This document shows, piece after piece, positions 18,003 through 26,882 of a stretch of 64,000 nucleotides of DNA. The stretch covers positions 62,001-126,000 of the forward strand of contig JAYFOQ010000002.1 of NCBI GenBank assembly GCA_034932485.1. The letters run 5' to 3'. Both the position numbers and the translations under genes were made by a program. The stretch is from Gordonibacter sp034932485 (GTDB taxonomy: Bacteria > Actinomycetota > Coriobacteriia > Coriobacteriales > Eggerthellaceae). The notes beneath the pieces are model-generated. The model was not told where the DNA came from. It did not search any database and saw only the letters and a program-made list of their open reading frames with translations. The stretch's first letter is position 1. The number at the start of each line of letters is the position of its first letter.

Positions 18003-18992
18003 CTATCTTCCCAAGCTTTTTTCGTGGCGTTGGCGAGCCTCGTCGCTATAACGCTGACGATAACGCACATCCACCAGTTCAGCCACGATGGCGATAGCCA
18101 ACTCTGCGGGTGTTTTTGCACCAAACTTCAAGCCGATGGGACGCTTGACGCGCTCCCAGTCTAGTTCAGAAGCACCAGCAGCCAGTACCAGTTCATGTAC
18201 CCGGTCGTTTTTACCCGCACATCCCATCATGCCCACATAGTGCGCATGATGCTTTGCCGCCCACACGCAACCTTCAGGATCAAACATGTGGCCACGTGTA
18301 AGTACGCACACATAGTCTTCCGGACGAGCATCCAACTCGTCCAAAGCATCAAAGTTGCCACCGGGAAGTACAATGCGCTTAGCCGTAGGAAACCGCAACT
18401 CATTCACGTACGCCGGATCATAGTCGACAACCGTCACCGCAAAACCCACATGGTCGGCTAGTGTTGCCACCTCACTCGCAGCATCAGACGCACCCAAAAG
18501 CCAAACATTCACTTGGTCAAACAACGGGATACTCAACCAAGTAAGACCCTCAAATTGCTCATTATGCATGGAGGGACCGCGGGTAACATCCTTCATCTGA
18601 AACATATCGCGCGGTGAATAGTCTCTCCCCGCTACGATTTCTTTTGCATCGTTGCAGAAGAATACCAGCGGCTCAGCATCGGCCGAGCCCACCTCGCCAT
18701 ACTTCTTAGTCACTTCATTATCGGTGTTGGCTGTGGCTTCGGTTACATCGTATACAACCTTAAAGCCCAACCACGCCAAATCGCCCTCATCGATAGCGCG
18801 CAGGGCCCGCTCGAACACGGGAAGATCGGCTGCACTTAAATGAGCAGCAATCGCCTCTAAGTACGTCGGGTCAACATGTTCGTTACCCTCCGTCGCCGTC
18901 AACGAGAAACAGGGGAAATCATTCACGGAAAGCGACGGGGTGTTACCTGCTCGCAAATCCTCCACCACACCTGCAAGAGCATCCTTAATCAT
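18003..18992 (-). CDS. XdhC/CoxI family protein (molybdenum-hydroxylase maturation type)
   Basis: The 329-residue protein has an N-terminal XdhC-like part (starting MIKDALAGVVEDLRAGNTPSL) and a C-terminal Rossmann domain (VWLLGASDAASEVATLADHVGFAVTVVDYDP, about 160-190). The family motif region VLTRGHMFDPEGCVWAAKHHAHYVGMMGC is present with variant residues. Known XdhC proteins bind molybdenum cofactor and help sulfurate it for xanthine dehydrogenase-type enzymes. No such enzyme lies in the window. Its ATG overlaps the purN stop (ATGA), so it is translationally coupled into the purine operon, which is an unusual place for it. Confidence 0.85.
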   Translation of the reverse strand: MIKDALAGVVEDLRAGNTPSLSVNDFPCFSLTATEGNEHVDPTYLEAIAAHLSAADLPVFERALRAIDEGDLAWLGFKVVYDVTEATANTDNEVTKKYGEVGSADAEPLVFFCNDAKEIVAGRDYSPRDMFQMKDVTRGPSMHNEQFEGLTWLSIPLFDQVNVWLLGASDAASEVATLADHVGFAVTVVDYDPAYVNELRFPTAKRIVLPGGNFDALDELDARPEDYVCVLTRGHMFDPEGCVWAAKHHAHYVGMMGCAGKNDRVHELVLAAGASELDWERVKRPIGLKFGAKTPAELAIAIVAELVDVRYRQRYSDEARQRHEKSLGR

Positions 18993-19603
18993 TGGATATG
19001 CACCTTCCTGTCTTGGCCCACACTTACCCGGCCTTCAGCCAGCAAGCGTAATACTTCCGGATACAACTTATGCTCAGCCTCGTGAATACGACCCTCGAGT
19101 TCTTCCAGCGTGTCGCTTTCGCGAACCTCAATAGCACGCTGAGCCACAATGGGGCCTTTGTCGTAATCCTCGTTGGCGAAGTGCACGGTAATACCCGTTA
19201 CCTTCACGCCCGCACGATACGCATCGTCAATGGCATGCGCACCCTTAAACGATGGCAGCAGAGCAGGATGCAGGTTCAAAACCCGATCGGGAAACGCATT
19301 CAGCATTACCGGCGTTACCTTACGCATGTACCCCGCCATAACCACATACTCCGCACCGACCTCCTGAAGCTCGGCCACAATGCGCGCATCGGCGGCTTGC
19401 GTATCAACATACACTTCCCGATTAAGCACCGTCACAGGAATCACTGCCGCGCGCGCACGCTCAATACCATAGGCGTCGGGGCGCGACGACACCACTTTTA
19501 CGATTTCCACCGGAAGATTCTCGTTTGCTATCGCATCGATAATGGCTTGCAAGTTTGTGCCGCCGCCACTGAGCAGCACACCTATTTTAAGCGGCGTGGT
19601 CAT
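18989..19603 (-). CDS. purN: phosphoribosylglycinamide formyltransferase
   Basis: Transfers formyl from 10-formyl-THF to GAR in the third step of purine synthesis. It has the phosphate-binding GGGTNLQAI near the start, the catalytic Asn and His in LNLHPALLPSFKGAHA (about residues 101-116), and the Asp in NEDYDKGPIVAQ. The length is 204 residues from the ATG at 19603, chosen because AAGGGG lies at the right distance; the in-frame GTG at 19609 is less likely. It sits 9 bases after purM and overlaps the following xdhC-like gene by 4 bases. Confidence 0.96.
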   Translation of the reverse strand: MTTPLKIGVLLSGGGTNLQAIIDAIANENLPVEIVKVVSSRPDAYGIERARAAVIPVTVLNREVYVDTQAADARIVAELQEVGAEYVVMAGYMRKVTPVMLNAFPDRVLNLHPALLPSFKGAHAIDDAYRAGVKVTGITVHFANEDYDKGPIVAQRAIEVRESDTLEELEGRIHEAEHKLYPEVLRLLAEGRVSVGQDRKVHIQ

Positions 19604-19612
19604 GCACACCCC

Positions 19613-20761
19613 TTACTCTGCTTCGTAACCGTACAAGTCGCCATCATTAACGTAGCAAACGCGACCTTCGCCCGCGATAATATGGCCCACGCGATAGGTG
19701 GTTTCGCCCGATTCAGCCAATGCCGCTTCAACCTCTTCAACACGAGCAGGATCGACAATAAGAACCATACCAAGGCCCATGTTGAACGTCTTGAGCGCTT
19801 CAGATTCATCCAGATGCGCTGCATCACAAACAAACTTCGCAATGGGAGGAATCGGCCACATGCCCAAGTCAACTTGAGCATCCACATTCTTCGGAAGCGC
19901 ACGGTCTAGATTCTCGGTAATGCCACCGCCCGTGATATGCGCAAGCGCATGCACCGCCCCTGAACAGGCATCAAGAACAGCACGAACCGGCTTCACGTAT
20001 ATACGCGTAGGCTCAAGAAGCGCATCCTGTAGGCTACGGCCCCCGAGCTCGTCGCGCTCAATGCGCAGTTCGTAGTGCGTCTTTCCCTCAACACATACCT
20101 TACGAGCCAGCGAATAGCCATTTGAATGCAAGCCGCTCGACGCAAGGCCCACCAAAACATCACCCTCATGTACCGTCGCAGGATCGAGCATCTCCACCCG
20201 GTCAACGAGGCCCACACAAAAACCGGATAGGTCGTAGTCGTCGGGGTCCATAACACCGGGATGTTCAGCCATCTCGCCGCCAATAAGCGCACATCCCGCC
20301 TGCTTGCAACCTTCGCCAATACCCTTAACAATTTCAGCCACGGCCTCTGCGTTCAGCTTACCAATAGCCACGTAATCTAAAAAGAACAGGGGCTCAGCAC
20401 CGGTAGCCAGAATATCATTGGCACACATAGCCACCAGATCGATACCAACGGTATCGTGCTTGTCGGCAATCTGAGCAACCTTCAGTTTCGTTCCCACACC
20501 ATCAGTGCCACTAACCAACAGCGGATCGACCATATTTTTGGCTGCACCAATAGAGAATAGGCCACCAAAGCCGCCAATATCCCCCACCACTTCAGAACGA
20601 TACGTGTCGTGCACGACACCCTTAATAGCATCGACCGCCCGCGCACCTTCGGCCGTGTCAACGCCCGCCTGGGCATAGGTTAGTGCGTCCTCATTCACCC
20701 AGCTAGGCATCTGAGGCCCGTCATCCTGCCCCGCAGCGCTTACGGTAATTCTTTCGGTCAT
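19613..20761 (-). CDS. purM: phosphoribosylformylglycinamidine cyclo-ligase (AIR synthetase)
   Basis: Closes the imidazole ring of AIR using ATP. The 382-residue protein starts at the ATG at 20761 (MTERITVSAAGQDDG) with GGAAGGG just upstream. The frame stays open back into purF but that part is not PurM-like. Family motifs are visible: TYAQAGVDTAEGARAVDAIK, GGFGGLFSI, DGVGTKLKVA and GGEMAEHPGV. The N-terminus is about 20 residues longer than in many PurM proteins. Confidence 0.96.
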   Translation of the reverse strand: MTERITVSAAGQDDGPQMPSWVNEDALTYAQAGVDTAEGARAVDAIKGVVHDTYRSEVVGDIGGFGGLFSIGAAKNMVDPLLVSGTDGVGTKLKVAQIADKHDTVGIDLVAMCANDILATGAEPLFFLDYVAIGKLNAEAVAEIVKGIGEGCKQAGCALIGGEMAEHPGVMDPDDYDLSGFCVGLVDRVEMLDPATVHEGDVLVGLASSGLHSNGYSLARKVCVEGKTHYELRIERDELGGRSLQDALLEPTRIYVKPVRAVLDACSGAVHALAHITGGGITENLDRALPKNVDAQVDLGMWPIPPIAKFVCDAAHLDESEALKTFNMGLGMVLIVDPARVEEVEAALAESGETTYRVGHIIAGEGRVCYVNDGDLYGYEAE

Positions 20762-20849
20762 CGGTGTACCCTTCCGTCGAAACCGGCCCGCTCTCGCATC
20801 GAGCCGACCCTGCATATATCTATCAGCCGCACGTGCGGCTTCATCCGCT

Positions 20850-22328
20850 CTATAGAGAAGCTCCTGCGCCATACCCTCCGAGGTCTGCCTGCGTAAGGCT
20901 ACTTTTCTTCGCCATCGCCTCGGGAATGTGCACGGGATAATCGCCGCTGAAGCAAGCATCGCAAAAACCAGGATGACGCACATCGGGAACGGAAGCTCGT
21001 AACCCGTCAAGCGTAATAAACGCCAACGAGTCAGACCCAATCCATTCATTCATCTGATCAAGCGTCATATTGGCAGCCATAAGCTGATCGCGCGTATCGG
21101 TGTCAATGCCATAAAAACATGGCCACATTACCTCGGGACTCACAATACGCAGATGAACCTCGGCGGCCCCTGCGTCGCGCAACATCCGCACAAGTTGCTT
21201 GGAGGTATTACCGCGTACGATACTATCATCGATAACAACCAAGCGCTTGCCGCGAATAACTGAAGACAGCGGATTTAATTTCAAGCGAATGCCTAACTGA
21301 CGCATTGCTTGGGTAGGTTGGATAAACGTACGACCCACATAGCGATTCTTCACAATACCATCGGCATACGGAATACCACTCTCAACCGCATAACCCATAG
21401 CAGAAGGAACACCCGAATCGGGCACGCCCAATATGAGATCAGCCTCAGCGGGTGCTTCTTGGGCTAAAATGCGTCCCATGTTGCGACGAGCCTGATAAAC
21501 GCTCTGTCCGTCAATAACACTATCAGGTCGAGCAAAATAGACATACTCAAAAATACAAGCTGCCGGCTCACGAGCCGCAACACCCTGCTCAGCCGTCATA
21601 CCATCAGCATTAAAGCGCACGATCTCGCCCGGCTCGACATCGCGCACGTAGGTTGCCCCCACGATATCCAAACCGCAGGTCTCCGACGACACCACCCATC
21701 CGCGGTTGTCGGACAACCTACCAATGCACAACGGGCGAATACCATTCGGATCACGGAACGCATAGAGGGAATCGGGGCTGGCCAAGACGACAGCGTAGGC
21801 ACCCGTAACAACTTCCATAGCTCGGCGAATACCAGTACGCAGGTGGTGCGTCTCCTGTGTCACCTGGCCAATGGCCTTCGCCAGCACCTCACTATCGGTG
21901 CCGGAACGAAATTGCACGCCCTCTCCCACGAGTCGCGCACGCATCTCATTAGTGTTAACAAGTGTACCATTATGAGCGAGCGCGATAAGCACATCATCAA
22001 TAGCAGAGATATGAGGCTGCGCAGCCTCCCATGATGCGGCCGCACCACTGGTGGAATAGCGTGCATGACCCACGGCCACCAAGCCCTCGAGTGCCGCCAA
22101 ACTGGCCTCATCAAATACTTGGGTTACCAAACCTAAATCTTTTGCCACCATGATGGTGTCACCATCACCAACGGCTATACCAGCACTTTCTTGCCCTCGG
22201 TGCTGCAACGCCTGCAAACCAAAGCAGGTCATACGCGCGACGTCCTCGCCAGGTGCGAACACACCAAACACGGCACATTCCTCCTCGAGGCGATCGGGGC
22301 GCTCTCCCGGAAATACTGAAGTACTCAT
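20850..22328 (-). CDS. purF: amidophosphoribosyltransferase
   Basis: First committed step of purine synthesis: PRPP plus glutamine to phosphoribosylamine. The 492-residue protein is made with a 17-residue propeptide before the catalytic Cys (EEE-CAVFGVF), as in the Bacillus-type enzyme. Glutaminase signatures (GLQALQHRGQESAGI) and the PRPP-binding loop (RLVVIDDSIVRGNTS) are intact. Later cysteines, including HPGFCDACFSGDYP near the C-terminus, fit the 4Fe-4S-containing subclass. Its ATG overlaps the stop of the upstream sortase gene (ATGA), so the two are translationally coupled. Confidence 0.97.
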   Translation of the reverse strand: MSTSVFPGERPDRLEEECAVFGVFAPGEDVARMTCFGLQALQHRGQESAGIAVGDGDTIMVAKDLGLVTQVFDEASLAALEGLVAVGHARYSTSGAAASWEAAQPHISAIDDVLIALAHNGTLVNTNEMRARLVGEGVQFRSGTDSEVLAKAIGQVTQETHHLRTGIRRAMEVVTGAYAVVLASPDSLYAFRDPNGIRPLCIGRLSDNRGWVVSSETCGLDIVGATYVRDVEPGEIVRFNADGMTAEQGVAAREPAACIFEYVYFARPDSVIDGQSVYQARRNMGRILAQEAPAEADLILGVPDSGVPSAMGYAVESGIPYADGIVKNRYVGRTFIQPTQAMRQLGIRLKLNPLSSVIRGKRLVVIDDSIVRGNTSKQLVRMLRDAGAAEVHLRIVSPEVMWPCFYGIDTDTRDQLMAANMTLDQMNEWIGSDSLAFITLDGLRASVPDVRHPGFCDACFSGDYPVHIPEAMAKKSSLTQADLGGYGAGASL

Positions 22329-23548
22329 GCAGCGGCCTCCTGTGCATTATCTCCTACTGCTTTGGCCGCAGTCGGGTCTACGATGTTACTTTCGGGTGCC
22401 GACACCGATGCAACAGGAGCAATGCCCGCAACGGTCGAATCGGCAATATAAGAGAATAAGACAAATCGTCCATCACTCGGAAGATTGTCGCACGTGGCGA
22501 ACGAGAATATATGGCTCAGGTCGGCTGCTGCCGGAATATCAGACACCGTCACAACCGATCGGTCCATCTTGTCTTGCACATAAGACGTAAGTTCCTCGCT
22601 GCTTGAAAACGCAGTTTGGGCCAGAGGATCATCGGCTGCTACATGCACGAGGGAGAACGTCTTTAGTTTGAAATTACCCTGAGGTGTCAAGAGATACACC
22701 GTGCGGCTCGCATTGAATTTTGCAGCATCCTCCAAGCCAGCAATGGCAGCAAACATAGAGCCGTTATTGAGATGGTGCCCATATATAATATTGTTCGCAT
22801 CAGAAAAGTCGGATGCGTTTGCCGCCGACAGGAAGATAGAGCCATAGGTGGCACCCCAAGCTTGCTTCCCATCAAAATCGGTAGTGAGATATTTCTCGTC
22901 GTCGGTAGTATGTACGATAGGGTAATTCACGGTTGTACCGGGAATATACACCCAGCCCACCGTATCGGGGTTTTTCGCCCTCAGCTTATCCCAGTCCACC
23001 GTTAGGTCGGCCAACGACGAACCATTGATGTCTGACGGAGGAGTAAACACCTCTTCGGCAAGAGAGTCGTATGCATTCTGGCCCTGCCAGTAACTAAAAG
23101 CAATAGCCCCCAGCGCAACCAGCGACACCACTAACACTATCAGCGCAATGAGAAATACAATACGCCAAGGTTTTTTTGTCTTCTTGTCATGACCGCTGGA
23201 ATTGCGCCGTCCGCCGGCTACCGTAGAAGCCGCCGGCACCATCGCGCCCTGCTGGGGAGTGTGCGCATAACCCTGATGACGATTCACTTGCTTTGATTGC
23301 CCCTGCTGAAAGCCTCTCGGAGTGGGTACATACCCCTGCGGTACAGCACCGTGCACCGGACGACGACCTTGCGACTGCGCATCCGGACGTGCCCCTTGCT
23401 GTGAGGAATGAGGCGACGACTGCCGTGGTGATACACCTGGAGTACGGCGTGGGACCGAGGGGTGAGGCTGCGGCCGAGCAGAATGCGCACCACCCTGCTG
23501 CGCGTGGCGACCACGCGGCAAGTCGGGATTTTGTTGTTGATCGGCCAT
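22325..23548 (-). CDS. srtB: class B sortase with proline/glutamine-rich N-terminus
   Basis: A 407-residue membrane-anchored transpeptidase that attaches surface proteins to the cell wall. A hydrophilic Pro/Gln/Arg-rich cytoplasmic region (about 1-120) precedes one membrane helix (IVFLIALIVLVVSLVALGAIAF). The sortase B core then follows: VGWVYIPGTTVNYPIVHTTDDEKYL, the catalytic His in NIIYGHHLNNGSMFA, the catalytic Cys in SFATCDN and the Arg in GRFVLFSY. The ATG at 23548 has a strong GAGGAGG. The unusually long N-terminal region is low complexity. The gene overlaps purF by 4 bases, and no sortase substrate gene is seen nearby. Confidence 0.92.
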   Translation of the reverse strand: MADQQQNPDLPRGRHAQQGGAHSARPQPHPSVPRRTPGVSPRQSSPHSSQQGARPDAQSQGRRPVHGAVPQGYVPTPRGFQQGQSKQVNRHQGYAHTPQQGAMVPAASTVAGGRRNSSGHDKKTKKPWRIVFLIALIVLVVSLVALGAIAFSYWQGQNAYDSLAEEVFTPPSDINGSSLADLTVDWDKLRAKNPDTVGWVYIPGTTVNYPIVHTTDDEKYLTTDFDGKQAWGATYGSIFLSAANASDFSDANNIIYGHHLNNGSMFAAIAGLEDAAKFNASRTVYLLTPQGNFKLKTFSLVHVAADDPLAQTAFSSSEELTSYVQDKMDRSVVTVSDIPAAADLSHIFSFATCDNLPSDGRFVLFSYIADSTVAGIAPVASVSAPESNIVDPTAAKAVGDNAQEAAA

Positions 23549-23621
23549 GCTATCCTCCTCGGTTGAACGAGGGAGCACGCTGCCAGCGCAAGCGTCACTC
23601 TTCGTTTCCAGACCGTTACCA

Positions 23622-23652
23622 TAATAAGCAAACGCCCCCGAGAAGGGGGCGT
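23622..23652 (-). terminator. terminator after the 39-residue membrane peptide gene
   Basis: An 8-bp stem ACGCCCCC/GGGGGCGT (23632-23639 and 23645-23652) with a GAGAA loop. On the minus strand it is followed by TTTGCTTATTAT. It isolates the small gene from the sortase-purine operon. Confidence 0.8.
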
Positions 23653-23713
23653 AATGCCGTGAAATCGTTCATATCTTCATGGTCGGAACCAAGGCACCGG
23701 CCGAGAACGGGTT

Positions 23714-23833
23714 TTATTTCTTCTTCATCTCGTCAAGGAAGCCCTTTGCGATGAATACAACGATGACAAGAACGATAATGGCCACAATGACCCAGATCGC
23801 CTCCATAGGAACAGTCATCCCGAACAATGTCAT
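23714..23833 (-). CDS. 39-residue single-pass membrane peptide, function unknown
   Basis: A short frame read from the sequence: MTLFGMTVPMEAIWVI followed by a strongly hydrophobic stretch (VAIIVLVIVVFIAKG) and a charged end (FLDEMKKK). The AAAGGGG Shine-Dalgarno lies 7 bases before the ATG at 23833, and a Rho-independent terminator follows the stop. It therefore has its own transcription unit between the polyphosphate phosphotransferase and the sortase. The composition is one membrane helix with a positively charged cytoplasmic tail. It resembles in style the small subunits of membrane complexes, but I cannot name a family. Confidence 0.7.
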   Translation of the reverse strand: MTLFGMTVPMEAIWVIVAIIVLVIVVFIAKGFLDEMKKK

Positions 23834-23907
23834 AACGGTACCCCTTTGTTCAAGCGCACCAGTGCGCAGTTTTTCGCTTCATATCATCTGCACATGTTAA
23901 CGCTATC

Positions 23908-25641
23908 TCAGTTTTCGCGCAAGCGCGCCTCAAGCGCGTCATTGATTATTTTCAAGGCCTTAACCCTCGCGTAATACTTGTCATCACTCTCAAGTACAAT
24001 CCAGGGAGCAAACGAAGTGGATGTCAAACGAAACATATCATCGATAGCAGCCTTATACTGGGGATATTTATCGCGATTACGCCAATCTTCATCCGTAATC
24101 TTCCATTGCTTGGTAGGATCTTGCTCACGGTCGCGAAAGCGACTCAATTGTTCATCTTGACTTACATCGACCCAGAATTTCAACAGGATGGCACCCCAGC
24201 GCACCAGCTCGCGTTCAAACTCGTTGATTTCGTCATAGGCGCGCCCCCACTCATTCGGAGTAGCAAAGCCTTCTACACGCTCAACCAACACCCGACCATA
24301 CCAACTGCGATCATAAATACCCACATGCCCCGCCTTTGGTAGGCGCGTCCAATAGCGCCATAAGTGAGGGTGGAGCAACTCGGGCTTCGTGGGAGCAGGA
24401 CTAGGAAACACAGTGTAGGCACGCGCGTCGAGAGCCTGAGCAACACGCTTGATGTTGCCACCCTTACCCGCCGCATCCCACCCCTCATACATAATCATAA
24501 GAGGAATGCGCTTCTGATACATTTCCATTTCAAGCTTATTCAGACGTTCCTGTTGAATTTTTAGTTGGCTTTTGTAATCGGAAAGATCGAGCACGAGAGT
24601 GTGATTCGTGCGATCGACGCGCGGAAAATCGTTTGCAATGGGAAACTTCGAGGCGCGTGGTGCCCGCGCGCTGGCGGCAGCCGCCTCGGCTTGAGCCGAG
24701 GCTTGGATAGCCGTCCGATCGGAAGCGGAATCATCCCGCAACGCACCCTCCAATAGACCTGCCGAGTTCGCCTGGGCCTTCGCAACGGCAGCTGCTGCGT
24801 CAGCATCAGGGGCGGTAGCCAACGCACCACGAAGAGCTTCAACCAATGTCTGAGCAATGGCGAGATTGGCGGCACGCTTATCCTCTCCATTTACGATATG
24901 CCACGGCGCACAAGAAAAATTACTACCCTCTAACAGGTAATCATACAAGCGGTAAGCCTGGGGATAGTTACGCACACTGGCAAGCTTCTTTTTACTAACA
25001 CGCCAACGAGTGGCCGGATCGTTATACAGGCGCTCAAGGCGCTTTTTTTGCGCCTCTTGCGTCACGTGCACAAAGAACTTCACCACAACATAGCCATCAT
25101 CAACCAGCTGCTGCTCAAAGTCGGCAGCTGAGGTAAGATGACGATGCAATAAGTCTGCATGCCGCTCGTCGCGCTCCTGCTCTGCCACCGCAGACCTTTT
25201 CTTGGCCTTGCCTGTCTTCACCTCTTCGAACGCAATCTCGCCATACGCGTTATACAAAAGATGCTGCGTAGCAGCGGTATACCAGCCTCGATCGTAGAAG
25301 GTGATAGCACCTCGCGGACCCAAAGCGTGCCAGAACTCCTGCATAATCGGATAAAACCCTGTTACACCGTAAGCAGTACCTACGAAGTCACGCGCCACCG
25401 CAACGTCTAAGTCCTCGGTAACGTACACGCTAGTGGCGCGCGCATCGAGGTTATACATGAGATCAGAGATACGACTACCCTTACCGGCACCGTTCCAGCC
25501 TTCGAATAGCACTACAAGTCCCACTCCACGTTCATGGGCTTGCTGCTGAAGAACCACCAGTTCGCTCATCAGCGCATCGCGCTGCGGCTTATACTCCTCT
25601 TTCGTCAACGAGGGACGAGTAAAGTCGACGGATTCCAGCAT
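23908..25641 (-). CDS. pap: polyphosphate:AMP phosphotransferase (tandem PPK2 domains)
   Basis: A 577-residue protein with two PPK2 domains, the arrangement of class II PPK2 enzymes that phosphorylate AMP to ADP with polyphosphate. Domain 1 (about 20-250) has Walker A-like GWNGAGKGSRISDLM and FYDRGWY. Domain 2 (about 325-570) has EGWDAAGKGGNIKRVAQALD and IYDRSWYGRVLVERVEGF. An alanine-rich linker joins them. The ATG at 25641 has GGAAAGGA upstream. It is divergent from ppx-ppk1, making a polyphosphate metabolism cluster. Confidence 0.93.
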   Translation of the reverse strand: MLESVDFTRPSLTKEEYKPQRDALMSELVVLQQQAHERGVGLVVLFEGWNGAGKGSRISDLMYNLDARATSVYVTEDLDVAVARDFVGTAYGVTGFYPIMQEFWHALGPRGAITFYDRGWYTAATQHLLYNAYGEIAFEEVKTGKAKKRSAVAEQERDERHADLLHRHLTSAADFEQQLVDDGYVVVKFFVHVTQEAQKKRLERLYNDPATRWRVSKKKLASVRNYPQAYRLYDYLLEGSNFSCAPWHIVNGEDKRAANLAIAQTLVEALRGALATAPDADAAAAVAKAQANSAGLLEGALRDDSASDRTAIQASAQAEAAAASARAPRASKFPIANDFPRVDRTNHTLVLDLSDYKSQLKIQQERLNKLEMEMYQKRIPLMIMYEGWDAAGKGGNIKRVAQALDARAYTVFPSPAPTKPELLHPHLWRYWTRLPKAGHVGIYDRSWYGRVLVERVEGFATPNEWGRAYDEINEFERELVRWGAILLKFWVDVSQDEQLSRFRDREQDPTKQWKITDEDWRNRDKYPQYKAAIDDMFRLTSTSFAPWIVLESDDKYYARVKALKIINDALEARLREN

Positions 25642-25909
25642 AAACGATCCTTTCCCAGAGGAAACAGAGCTTTATGATAGCACAGCAGCGTTTTTAACAA
25701 CCAAGTACTCACGCGAAATGCTTTCCATCGTCCGCCGCACGCCCAGAGTCTCCGCGTCAAGCATATAAAGCAAATCAAGCAAAAGTAAAATGTTGACAGC
25801 AATATTAAGACGCACTTTGCGTAAGCGTGAGGTTTCCGTAGAATAAAACAATGACGAAACTAGACACCATGTCTGAACAGTGTGGTAACCGACAGATAAG
25901 AGACAAGCT
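25642..25909. promoter_or_regulatory. divergent promoter region between the PPK2 gene and ppx-ppk1
   Basis: An AT-rich 268-base gap. On the plus strand, TTGCGT (25817-25822) and TAGAAT (25839-25844), 16 bases apart, form a plausible promoter for ppx. A TTGACA at 25792 has no good partner. On the minus strand a TATCAT lies about 30 bases before the PPK2 start. No regulator site was recognised. Confidence 0.45.
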
Positions 25910-26833
25910 ATGCCCAACTATGGAGTTGTCGACCTCGGATCAAATACCATCCGCCTTGTTATATTTGAGATAAAGGACGACCACAAGCACGCGTATACAC
26001 ACAAAGACTTCAAGAGCCTCCTTAACGATAAAGTTATGGCTGGTCTTTCGGCGCATGTCCGCGACGGGGTCTTCACTGATGCCGGTATCAAGCGCGCTGT
26101 TAACGTATTGAAGGGCCACGCGAAGCGCGCCCGTTACTTTGACTGCAAACGCTTCGACGTGTTTGCTACCGCCGTACTACGCAACTGCACAAATTCAGCG
26201 GAAGCCATCAGTGGTATCGAGGAGAGTGTAGGCACCCCCATCACGCTGCTCTCCATGCGCGACGAAGCTCACTTAGGCTTCGTCGGTGCTACCTGTGACC
26301 GATATATTGAGCGCGGCACACTCGTTGATATTGGAGGAGGGTCAACCGAACTTACTCGCATTGAGGACGGTCACGATCACCACAATGTAAGCGTTGCTCA
26401 AGGATCGCTTTCATCCTATGCATCATTTGTACGTGGCATCCTGCCCACCCCCGAAGAAATGGTCGACATCACACAAGGGTTCTCTGCGCGCATTGCAGCA
26501 CTTCCTAACCCCCACGCCTACGACACGCCCACGTTCTATGGCATCGGAGGAAGCGTGCGTGCGACAGCAAAAATGCACGCTCAGATCAACAGCTTAGATG
26601 TTCGCCCCAAAACAATGACGACCAGCGAGATTCGTGCGATACTGGATAAGTGTCGCACCGACCCTGATTCTTTTGCTCATCATGCCCTCAAGGCATCGGC
26701 CGAGCGCGTTCATACACTTACGCCGGGGTGCCTGATTCTCGACGCATTGCTAGAAAGATTCGGTGGGACTCAGCTAGAGCTTTGCAAGTACGGTGTGCGC
26801 GAGGGATACCTGCTTGAACGCATGCTAGGATAA
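25910..26833 (+). CDS. ppx: exopolyphosphatase / Ppx-GppA family phosphatase
   Basis: Releases phosphate from polyphosphate ends, or hydrolyses pppGpp; the short 307-residue actinobacterial form has two ASKHA lobes. Phosphate-binding loops are visible: VVDLGSNTIRLVIFE at the N-terminus, LVDIGGGSTELTRIE (about residues 138-152), and GIGGSVRATAKM (about 211). It lacks the C-terminal HD-like domains of the long E. coli form. It is 49 bases upstream of ppk1 on the same strand. Confidence 0.93.
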   Translation: MPNYGVVDLGSNTIRLVIFEIKDDHKHAYTHKDFKSLLNDKVMAGLSAHVRDGVFTDAGIKRAVNVLKGHAKRARYFDCKRFDVFATAVLRNCTNSAEAISGIEESVGTPITLLSMRDEAHLGFVGATCDRYIERGTLVDIGGGSTELTRIEDGHDHHNVSVAQGSLSSYASFVRGILPTPEEMVDITQGFSARIAALPNPHAYDTPTFYGIGGSVRATAKMHAQINSLDVRPKTMTTSEIRAILDKCRTDPDSFAHHALKASAERVHTLTPGCLILDALLERFGGTQLELCKYGVREGYLLERMLG

Positions 26834-26882
26834 TATTGTCGCGCAACGCGGCGCGCGACACATCAAGAGACAGGGAAATGCC

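Noticed and set aside
20761..21049. 96-residue N-terminal extension of PurM
   Set aside because: It overlaps the purF coding end and reads as non-PurM sequence; the ATG at 20761 has a good Shine-Dalgarno.
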